NCBI GenBank assembly: GCA_036494815.1
Contig: DASXNV010000092.1
Location: forward strand, 1-50,223
Direction of reading: 5' to 3'
From: Poindextera sp036494815
GTDB taxonomy: Bacteria; Pseudomonadota; Alphaproteobacteria; Caulobacterales; Caulobacteraceae
Length of the DNA stretch: 50,223 nt
Below are positions 1 to 6,270 of this stretch, in pieces. Position numbers and translations under genes: made by a program. The notes under the pieces are model-generated. The model ran no database searches. It saw nothing but the letters and a program-made list of their open reading frames with translations, and was not told where the DNA came from. The number at the start of each line of letters is the position of its first letter. Positions within the stretch are counted from its first letter, which is position 1.

Positions 1-798
1 CTCCAGCCTGGCTGCGTCGGCGGCGCTGACGCCGGCGCCGATATTGGCCGGATTGACGTGGATCTGGCCCCAGTTGAAGTCGCGATAGCCGAACTCGTTG
101 GAATCGTTCTCGCTATAGGCCACCGAAACCAGGGCCCCGAAGTCACCCCAGCGATTGGAGAGCAGGCCGACCATCCGCGGGGTGACCTTGTTGGTATTGG
201 TGTTGTCCTGGGCCTGAGCCGAGATCACACCCTTGAACCCCGGATAGTCGAAGGGCTTGGCGGTGAACAACTCCACCGTGCCGCCGATGCCGCCCTCGTC
301 CTGCTCGGCCGCGTAGGATTTCTGCACCACCACCTTGTCGAACAGTTCGGAGGCGAACAGGCTGTAGTCGAAGCTGCGCGTGCGGCTGACCCCGCCCCGG
401 TTGTCCATACCCGAGGCGGTGTTGCCGAGAACCTCCATGCCGTTGAGCTGGGTGCGGGTGAAGTCGGGCCCAAGGCCGCGCAGGGTGATCTGACGCCCCT
501 CGCCGGAATCGCGGGAAATGGTCACCCCCGGCACGCGCTGCAGCGATTCCGCCAGATTGAGATCCGGAAAAGCCGCGATGTCCTGCGCCAGAATAACGTC
601 TTCCGCGCCGACGGCCTGCTGCTTCAGCACCTGGGCGTTCTTCAGACTGTTGCGAAAGCCAGTCACCACGACTTCACTAGCGGACGGATCTGTTTTTGAT
701 TGAGGCTCTTCCGCCCTCGCGGGCGTCACCGCGACCGATGACAGAACCGCGGCCAGCGCCGACGTCGCCGCCCAGTATGATTTGAAAGACTGCCTCAT
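1..798 (-). CDS. TonB-dependent receptor, N-terminal part (runs off the window)
   Basis: This encodes the first 266 residues of an outer-membrane TonB-dependent receptor; the C-terminal barrel lies beyond base 1. The start ATG (796-798) follows a GGGGAT ribosome site and opens a signal peptide ending near PARAEE. Next comes a TonB-box-like stretch (SEVVVTGFRNS, about residues 41-51), then plug motifs typical of Caulobacterales receptors: FPDLNLAESLQRVPGV, GEGRQITLRGLG, and a segment (ASELFDKVVVQKSYAAEQDE) that ends the plug and leads into GGIGGTVEL. The family imports substrates such as siderophores, sugars or vitamins using energy from TonB; the substrate cannot be told from this part. It resembles the receptor at 6271-8955 in plug layout. 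Confidence 0.93.
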   Translation of the reverse strand, partial: MRQSFKSYWAATSALAAVLSSVAVTPARAEEPQSKTDPSASEVVVTGFRNSLKNAQVLKQQAVGAEDVILAQDIAAFPDLNLAESLQRVPGVTISRDSGEGRQITLRGLGPDFTRTQLNGMEVLGNTASGMDNRGGVSRTRSFDYSLFASELFDKVVVQKSYAAEQDEGGIGGTVELFTAKPFDYPGFKGVISAQAQDNTNTNKVTPRMVGLLSNRWGDFGALVSVAYSENDSNEFGYRDFNWGQIHVNPANIGAGVSAADAARLE

Positions 799-959
799 TC
801 GCCCATATCCCCGTGGTGTTGAACCGCAGCGACGGCCGATGAGCGATGAGCTCAAAGACCTCGCTTTGGGGAGGAGCGGCCGGGGCGAGCGATGGGGACG
901 CGAGTTTGATGATTGTTTTGTAAAGAGTTTTTGACAGATTTATGCGGCCATCTCTGACT

Positions 960-1533
960 CGGCGGCATGGTCTCTGGTATGCCCAGCCCAGTGTCGCCAA
1001 TCACGATTGCGACAGGCTCACCCAGCGCATAGACGGACGGTCCACGCCACCTGGCCGGTTGTAGATGATGGCGTTCAAGACCAGGCTGGAGGGGATCTGC
1101 GACAACCGCCGGCGATCTGCGGCGATAGGCACGGTCAACCGAGCCTCGTCACAGTCGACGATCAAGGCTGCCCCGGCGCGTTCGGCCTCGTCAGCAAAGC
1201 TGTCGCTCACAGCGGAGATAAGCTGGGCGATGTCGAGCGGCTCGACCTGCATCGACGTCTGGGCGCCGTCCAGGTTGGCAAGGTCCAGTACAGCTTCGAT
1301 GAGCTTGAACAGTTGGGCGACGCCGCCGGGCGAGCGCCGCAGATGACGCTCATCCAGGTCTGTGCCGATGGCCCGGCCGGCCGGGTCGAGGCGGCCGTGC
1401 TCCAGCTGGCGACGCCGGCCGCCACCAGAAGACCAACCCCGGCGATCAGGGCGGCGCGGGGCAGGCGGCGCAGCCATCGCCACAGGCCAAGGCCGGCGGC
1501 GACGACCAGGGCGAGGAGCCCGCAGCAGAGCAC
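960..1533 (-). pseudogene. Decayed sensor histidine kinase remnant
   Basis: Pieces of a histidine kinase lie in different frames. One frame (start GTG at 1533) gives two hydrophobic, membrane-like segments. A second frame gives the end of the dimerisation helix (LFKLIEAVLDLANLDGAQ) and an N-box-like stretch (SSLVLNAIIYNRPGG). After a further shift, near 980-1010, a third frame gives the G1 box VAIVIGDTGLGIPET. The phosphoacceptor histidine region and the G2 box are not found, so the gene cannot be functional. The hydrophobic part might instead be a separate small membrane protein belonging to the DUF899 operon just upstream; I consider the kinase reading firm only for roughly 970-1345. Confidence 0.7.
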
Positions 1534-1542
1534 GGCCGGCCC

Positions 1543-2295
1543 TCAGCTCGCCGCGGCCAGGGCCGGGCCGGTCGAATGGGTGCGGCCATCGTCCTCGTAG
1601 CGATCGTGCCGCCTCATCCAGTCGTTCATATTGTTCGCGCTGGTTTCGTTGCGGCCAACCGGCGTCATGTCCAGCCAGGCATAGACGCCGAGCACATCCT
1701 CGCCGCCCCGGCCGTAGCTGGAATAGGTATGGTAGATGGCGCCGTCGCCGTCTTTGAAGAACACGCTGGCGCCCGGCAGCTCATCGGTCTTGGGATCGGG
1801 CTGCGCTTCGAAATTATAGACCACGCCGTCCTCCCGCGCGCCCTCGGGGAAGGACACGTGATAGTCGAAGTTGAAATCGCAGTGGGCCGAAGACACCCAG
1901 CGAAATTCCCAGCCCATGCGCCGCCGATAGGCCTGAAGCCGGTCGATCGGACCGCGCGAGACGGCCACGAAGCTGAGGTCATTGTGCTCGAAATGCTGGC
2001 GCGCGCCGTCCACATGGTCGGCCAGCAGCGAGCAGCCGGGGCAGCCCTCCTTCCATTCGGGACCGAACATGAAGTGGTAGACCACCAGCTGGCTGCGTCC
2101 GTCGAACAGCTCAGCCAGCGACATCGGCCCGTCCTCGCCATCGAACACATAGTCCTTCTCCACCTTGACCCAGGGCAGGGCGCGCCGCTGCTCGGCGATA
2201 CGGTCGCGCTCGTGCGTCACGGCCTTCTCCTGCGAGAGCAGCGCTCGGCGCGCCTCGATCCATTGCTCCTGCGAAACAATCTGATGGGTGGTCAT
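1543..2295 (-). CDS. DUF899 family thioredoxin-like protein
   Basis: This 250-residue protein belongs to the DUF899 family, whose members have a thioredoxin-like fold and no settled function. Family features visible are the N-terminal QIVSQEQWIEARRALL, the YVFDGEDGPMSLAELFDGR stretch, the redox-type motif EGCPGCSLLAD (CPGC) and the C-terminal YAWLDMTPVGRNE. The start at 2293-2295 is chosen because it begins the family's usual N-terminus, is preceded by GGAGAG, and overlaps the SRPBCC stop by four bases (ATGA). A much longer frame runs upstream to 2802 but its extra residues are arginine-rich shadow sequence. It is the last intact gene of the ArsR-SRPBCC-DUF899 operon, a common trio in soil Proteobacteria. 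Confidence 0.92.
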   Translation of the reverse strand: MTTHQIVSQEQWIEARRALLSQEKAVTHERDRIAEQRRALPWVKVEKDYVFDGEDGPMSLAELFDGRSQLVVYHFMFGPEWKEGCPGCSLLADHVDGARQHFEHNDLSFVAVSRGPIDRLQAYRRRMGWEFRWVSSAHCDFNFDYHVSFPEGAREDGVVYNFEAQPDPKTDELPGASVFFKDGDGAIYHTYSSYGRGGEDVLGVYAWLDMTPVGRNETSANNMNDWMRRHDRYEDDGRTHSTGPALAAAS

Positions 2296-2732
2296 GAGAC
2301 TCTCCTCTCCGCAAAATGACGTTGCAGCTTGTCGAGCGAGCCCGACCAGCCTTCCTCGTGACTTTTGGCGCTGGCCTCGTCGCGTAGCAGCGAATGGGTC
2401 AGGGTCAGCTCGGTGCCCTCGGGGATCGGGCGCAGATGGAATTCCAAGCGCGACTCGCCGGGGTCCTCCTCGCCACCCGTCCAGCGCCAGCTCATGGCCA
2501 GCCGCTCCGGCGGGGTGATTTCCAGATATTCGCCGCTGCTCTCGTGCTCGCTGCCGTCCAGCATACGAAAGCGCACGCAAAAGCGGCCACCGACGCGCAG
2601 ATCGGTCTTGGCCGACAGTACGGGGCCGCCGTCCGGCCCCCACCACAGGGCGATCCCGTCGGGCTGGGTGATGGCGTCGAACACGATGGAGGGCCGCGCC
2701 GCGATCCGCCGAACGATGGCTAGGCTGGTCAT
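2292..2732 (-). CDS. SRPBCC (AHSA1-like) domain protein
   Basis: This 146-residue protein consists of a single SRPBCC/AHSA1-type domain, a START-like cup that binds hydrophobic ligands. Visible hallmarks are the RRIAARPSIVFDAIT start, the PDGIALWWGPDG loop, VGGRFCVRF, and the C-terminal EEGWSGSLDKLQRHF helix. The ATG overlaps the ArsR stop (ATGA at 2729-2732) and its own stop overlaps the DUF899 start, so the three genes are translationally coupled. ArsR plus AHSA1 pairs of this type are frequent, and the ArsR protein is thought to control the pair. The ligand is unknown. Confidence 0.92.
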   Translation of the reverse strand: MTSLAIVRRIAARPSIVFDAITQPDGIALWWGPDGGPVLSAKTDLRVGGRFCVRFRMLDGSEHESSGEYLEITPPERLAMSWRWTGGEEDPGESRLEFHLRPIPEGTELTLTHSLLRDEASAKSHEEGWSGSLDKLQRHFAERRVS

Positions 2733-3112
2733 TGGCCGCTCTCCGGGGTCTTGGCTTTTGGGTCCTTGGCTTTTTGGACCCTGGCTTCCTGGGCCTCGGC
2801 ATAGGCGGTCAGGCGATCCAGGCTGGCCGACCAGAAGCGCTCATAGCGCCGCAGCCAGGCCACAGCGTCGCGCATGGGCTCGGGCGACAGCTCGACCATC
2901 ACCGTGCGCCCGGTCTTGGTGCGCGTGATCAGGCCGGCGCCGGACAGCACGTCCAAATGCTTCATCACCGCCGGCAGCTTGATGGCGAAGGGCCGCGCCA
3001 GCTCGCTGACCGACAGTCGCTCCTGTTGCTCCAGCCGCGCCAGGATCTCGCGCCGGGTGGGATCGACCAGGGCGGCGAAGGTTCGGTCGAGATGCTGCCG
3101 TTGGTTCACCAT
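2729..3112 (-). CDS. ArsR-family transcriptional regulator
   Basis: A 127-residue winged-helix regulator of the ArsR type. It starts MVNQRQHLDRTFAALVDPTRREIL, has the recognition region SVSELARPFAIKLPAVMKHLDVL, and a wing ending RTKTGRTVMVELSPE. No cysteine metal site is present, as in the subgroup found beside AHSA1-domain genes. I place the start at 3110-3112; the frame continues upstream to 3190, but the promoter and operator sit at 3104-3148, so the longer form would be untranscribed from that promoter. It heads the operon with the SRPBCC and DUF899 genes and is probably autoregulated through the palindrome that overlaps its start codon. Confidence 0.9.
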   Translation of the reverse strand: MVNQRQHLDRTFAALVDPTRREILARLEQQERLSVSELARPFAIKLPAVMKHLDVLSGAGLITRTKTGRTVMVELSPEPMRDAVAWLRRYERFWSASLDRLTAYAEAQEARVQKAKDPKAKTPESGQ

Positions 3113-3121
3113 GTAGTGAAC
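3104..3121. promoter_or_regulatory. Perfect palindrome over the arsR start codon, probable ArsR operator
   Basis: The arms GTTCAC and GTGAAC (6 bp each) flank a 6-bp centre. The site covers the start codon and touches the -10 element of the probable promoter. Its position fits autorepression by the ArsR protein; binding itself is inferred. Confidence 0.6.
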
Positions 3122-3148
3122 TATTGTCGTATCGGAGGGCGTTGTCAA
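3120..3148 (-). promoter_or_regulatory. Promoter of the arsR operon, apparently leaderless
   Basis: On the minus strand a perfect -35 TTGACA (3143-3148) is followed by a 17-bp spacer and a -10 AATAGT (3120-3125, 4 of 6 consensus bases). Only seven bases separate the -10 from the ATG, so transcription should start at or beside the start codon. Confidence 0.6.
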
Positions 3149-3225
3149 TGGCCCCACGCTCGCGTTTGCTGCGACGGGCCAGCGCCGCACATCCCAAGCC
3201 GCCCAGCAAAAGCCAGGAAACGCCC

Positions 3226-4065
3226 ATGACCGACGCGCCCCTGATCCTGATCGACGATCCCCGCCCCCACGTGCGGCGGCTGACCCTGAACCGCCCGGAC
3301 AAGCGCAACGCCCTGTCGAACCTGTTGCGCGCCGAGCTGTTCGCCGCCCTGGAGGCCGCCGACCGGGAGCCGCAGGTGCGGGTCACCATCCTGCGCGGCG
3401 CTGGTCCTTGTTTCTCCGCCGGCTATGACCTGTCGCCCGAGGGCGCGCGCCAGCCCCTGCCCTTCCACACCGCAGGCGGCGCGGGCCAGTGGGCGCGACA
3501 CGTGGTCGAGGGCTGTTTTCGCATCTGGGACCTGGCCAAGCCGGTGATCGCCCAGGTGCACGGCTGGTGCCTGGCCGGCGGCTCCGAACTCGCCACCGCC
3601 TGCGACCTGGTCTATGTAGCCGAGGACGCCCAGATCGGCTACCCGCCGGTCAGGATGATGAGCCCGCCGGACAACCAGTTCCACGCCTTCCTCTGTGGCC
3701 TGCGGCCCGCCATGGAGATGATGCTCACCGGCGACGCCATGGACGGGCATGAGGCGGTGCGCGTCGGCTTCGCCAATCGCGCTTTTCCGGCCGGCGAGCT
3801 CGAGGCCGGTGTCCTGGCCATGGCCGAGCGGGTAGCCAAAATCCATCCCGACGTGCAGCAGACCAACAAGCGCTCTGTCCACCGCGCCATGGAGGCCATG
3901 GGCCTGCGCGCCGCCATCCGCGCCGGCACCGAGATCCAGGCCCTGGCCCTGACCACGCCGGCCTCCAAGGAGACCTTCGCCCGTTTCAGGACCAGCGTCA
4001 CCGAGGCTCTGAACGCCCGGGACGGCGCCTTTGGCGACTACCGCACCAAGAGCGAGCCCGAATAG
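3226..4065 (+). CDS. Enoyl-CoA hydratase/isomerase family protein
   Basis: A 279-residue crotonase-fold protein acting on acyl-CoA thioesters. The N-terminal VRRLTLNRPDKRNALS, the oxyanion-hole segment ILRGAGPCFSAGYDLS and the second oxyanion stretch WCLAGGSELATACDL are clear; GGSEL keeps one acidic residue at the usual place, but the second catalytic-glutamate region reads GYPPVRMM instead of the usual PE. It may therefore be an isomerase, hydrolase or other crotonase rather than a true hydratase. The start at 3226 has AGGAAA seven bases upstream; an in-frame extension to 3124 would overlap the divergent arsR promoter and has no family match. It ends three bases before the convergent phosphoesterase. 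Confidence 0.88.
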   Translation: MTDAPLILIDDPRPHVRRLTLNRPDKRNALSNLLRAELFAALEAADREPQVRVTILRGAGPCFSAGYDLSPEGARQPLPFHTAGGAGQWARHVVEGCFRIWDLAKPVIAQVHGWCLAGGSELATACDLVYVAEDAQIGYPPVRMMSPPDNQFHAFLCGLRPAMEMMLTGDAMDGHEAVRVGFANRAFPAGELEAGVLAMAERVAKIHPDVQQTNKRSVHRAMEAMGLRAAIRAGTEIQALALTTPASKETFARFRTSVTEALNARDGAFGDYRTKSEPE

Positions 4066-4068
4066 GCC

Positions 4069-5148
4069 CTAGAACAGCTTCACCATGGGAACCACGCCCT
4101 TGCCGGTGTCCGCTGCGTGGCGAAGATGCTCCGGCAAGCCAAAGGCGTCCTCGATAGTCCGCAACAGGGAATAGTGGTTGTAGGGGGTTTCGTCGCGCAC
4201 TCCGCGCGGGCCGTGATTGGTGATGACCAGGGTCGGGATATGGCCCCCGCCGAAATTGGAGGGCGCGTCCGGGGTCACGGCGCAGCAGCCCTCGCGGGTC
4301 TTGCCGGCGCCTTCGTCGAAGGTGATGACGATGGCCATCCGTTCGTCCGAGGCCCAGGCCGATGTGGCCTGGATCTTCTTCACCAGTTCGCCCACCACCT
4401 TGTCGCCCCGCCCGATCAGCGCCGTCGGGTTGGCCCCGTCGCAGTCGGCGGGGACATTGGCGCCGTGCAGGCCGTGCATCTCGTTGCATTGGTTGGGCAC
4501 GATCAGCGCGAAACTGGGCAGCTGGTTCGAGGTCAGGTCCGCGTCCAGTTGATGGAAGTCGACCAGATGCTTGGCCCGCTTGGGATCATGCTGCACCGAG
4601 GCGAAATTGATGAAGCCGGAGTGTTTGGAGGCATAGAGCGCGGTCTTCCTGGTCTGGTCGTTGAAGGCCGGATCGCTGGCGGTCGTGACCAGCGAGCCCG
4701 GCGCCGGCAGGCTTTCGTAATAGCCCTTCCAGGTCAGGCCGGCGGTCTCCAGTTGCTGGCCCAGATGGGAGGCCTTGATCGTGTGATCCGCATAGCCCGG
4801 TTCCCCCGAGCCGGTGCAGAAGGGATCGTTGACGCCCGCATGGCAGAAGAAACCGTCGTCGTCATGGATGCCGAAGGTGTCGCCGCCCAACAGGGCCACG
4901 TAATTAGCCTCGCTGGGATGCACCTCGCCGAAGAACTGGGCCGCGTCTCCGTATCTCGCCGCCAGGGCCGAAATGTGCGGGGCCACGGCCGGATTCATGA
5001 TTTGGGTGTAGTCCTTGTTCTCTTCGACGATGACGAAGATGTGGGCGTATTGCGGGATGGCCCGATCCGCCGCGGTGGGGGTCTCGGCCCAGGCGGGCGC
5101 GCTGAAACTGGTGAGCGCGGCGCAGGTCAAAAGCAGCTTTCTGAACAT
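4069..5148 (-). CDS. Secreted phosphoesterase (acid phosphatase / phospholipase C-like)
   Basis: A 359-residue exported protein with a signal peptide ending SAPAWAE. It matches the phosphoesterase family that includes bacterial phospholipase C and AcpA-type acid phosphatases: the opening motif HIFVIVEENKDYTQIM, then GEVHPSEANYVALLGGDTFG, a central SFALIVPNQCNEMHGLH, the acidic VITFDEGAGKTREG, and the closing GGGHIPTLVITN followed by NHYSLLRTIEDAFGL. It should cleave phosphate esters in the periplasm or outside the cell. It is the last gene of a minus-strand set with the YncE-like protein (16 bases upstream) and the TonB receptor, which suggests a shared role in scavenging or handling phosphorylated or metal-phosphate compounds. 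Confidence 0.88.
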   Translation of the reverse strand: MFRKLLLTCAALTSFSAPAWAETPTAADRAIPQYAHIFVIVEENKDYTQIMNPAVAPHISALAARYGDAAQFFGEVHPSEANYVALLGGDTFGIHDDDGFFCHAGVNDPFCTGSGEPGYADHTIKASHLGQQLETAGLTWKGYYESLPAPGSLVTTASDPAFNDQTRKTALYASKHSGFINFASVQHDPKRAKHLVDFHQLDADLTSNQLPSFALIVPNQCNEMHGLHGANVPADCDGANPTALIGRGDKVVGELVKKIQATSAWASDERMAIVITFDEGAGKTREGCCAVTPDAPSNFGGGHIPTLVITNHGPRGVRDETPYNHYSLLRTIEDAFGLPEHLRHAADTGKGVVPMVKLF

Positions 5149-5165
5149 GATCTGGATCCTAAGCC

Positions 5166-6200
5166 CTAGTTCGCGCCCATGGCGGGTGACACTATCAACA
5201 GCTCGAACGTCCCCGGCGCGGCCGCCGGCTTGGCGGCGCCGGCCGCCGCAACAAAGTGGGCGGTAGGGAAGTAGATGGCGCCGGTCTTAGGATCCAGTGC
5301 GCCCGTGCGCGCGCCGGCCTGGGTCTTGAGGGTCTGGACGATGGCCACATCGCCGGCGCCGCGCACCGCGATCACCTCCAGGATTCCGTCCCGACCGCAG
5401 GGGATGAAGGCCAGCTTGCGGGCGGCGTCATAGATCACCGCGTCCGGCCCGGCGCCGATGGCCAGGGTGGCCAGATCCTTGCCGTCGGCGGCGCGGATCA
5501 CCTTGGCCGTCTTGTTGGCGCAAGCGGCGATCAGCACGCCTGCGTCGGCCGCATAGGCCAGGCCCGTGGGCCCATCGCACCCTGCCAGGGCATAGCGGGC
5601 GATCACCTGGCGGGCCCTGATGTCCAGCACAGCGACGCGGTTCTGGTCCTCGATGTTGACAAAGGCCTTGCCCGCGCCGTCGGCCACACCGAACTCCAGC
5701 GCCCCGCCGACCGCGATGGAGCCCACCGCCTTTTGCGCCACGGGATCGATCAGGGTCACGTCGCCGCTGTGGCCATTCATCACCAGGGCCAGGCCCGAGG
5801 CAGGATCAAGCAGGGCGGCGTCCGGCTTCTGCCCCGTGGGGATCTCGGCCAGCCGCTTGCCGCTGACCGCGTCCACCAGATGGGCCGAGTTCGAGCCGCT
5901 GTCGGTGATCAGTAGCTGCGCGCCGTCAGCCAGAGGCAGGACCTCATGCGAGCGCTGGGCGTCGGCCAGATGGCCGTTCACGGTCCCGGCGTCCACGTCG
6001 AACGCCAACACCCCGCCGGCTCGGCTCACATAGACCCGGCGATGGACCGGATCGAAGCTCGTATAGTCATAGCCGCCGTCCGGGGCCTTGATATGGCCGG
6101 TGACGCTATAGGCGGGCGCGGTCTGGGCGGCGGCGAACGGAGCGGCTACAGCGGCCGCAACGAGCGCGAGGCTCAAGCGGCGCAGGATAGTGCGCGACAT
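5166..6200 (-). CDS. YncE-like periplasmic beta-propeller protein (paralogue 1)
   Basis: A 344-residue exported seven-bladed-type propeller of the YncE/YVTN class. After a signal peptide ending AAPFAAAQ come repeated blades, for example YDYTSFDPVHRRVYVSRAGG, LLITDSGSNSAHLVDAVSG, AVGGALEFGVADGAGKAFV and FIPCGRDGILEVIAV. The start at 6198-6200 is preceded by AAGGACAAG; the upstream in-frame start at 6269 would overlap the receptor's end region. It is very similar along its length to the protein at 18942-19958, so the two are recent paralogues. It sits between the TonB receptor and the phosphoesterase in one probable transcript. Function is unknown; such proteins often accompany TonB receptors and metal-stress genes. 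Confidence 0.9.
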   Translation of the reverse strand: MSRTILRRLSLALVAAAVAAPFAAAQTAPAYSVTGHIKAPDGGYDYTSFDPVHRRVYVSRAGGVLAFDVDAGTVNGHLADAQRSHEVLPLADGAQLLITDSGSNSAHLVDAVSGKRLAEIPTGQKPDAALLDPASGLALVMNGHSGDVTLIDPVAQKAVGSIAVGGALEFGVADGAGKAFVNIEDQNRVAVLDIRARQVIARYALAGCDGPTGLAYAADAGVLIAACANKTAKVIRAADGKDLATLAIGAGPDAVIYDAARKLAFIPCGRDGILEVIAVRGAGDVAIVQTLKTQAGARTGALDPKTGAIYFPTAHFVAAAGAAKPAAAPGTFELLIVSPAMGAN

Positions 6201-6227
6201 GCGATCTTGTCCTTTTTTGCATGGGAA

Positions 6228-6255
6228 CCCGCGGCCTGTTCGATCCGGCTGCGGG
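6228..6255 (-). other. Intercistronic hairpin between receptor and YncE gene
   Basis: Nine-base arms (CCCGCGGCC and GGCTGCGGG, one mismatch) enclose a 10-base loop. On the minus-strand transcript no U-run follows the stem, so it is more likely a processing or stabilising hairpin than a terminator. Confidence 0.4.
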
Positions 6256-6270
6256 AGGTGAATCTTCAAC

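Noticed and set aside
1543..2802. 419-residue protein extending the DUF899 gene upstream
   Set aside because: The extra N-terminal part is an arginine-rich shadow of the SRPBCC and ArsR genes; the ATGA overlap and ribosome site support the start at 2295.
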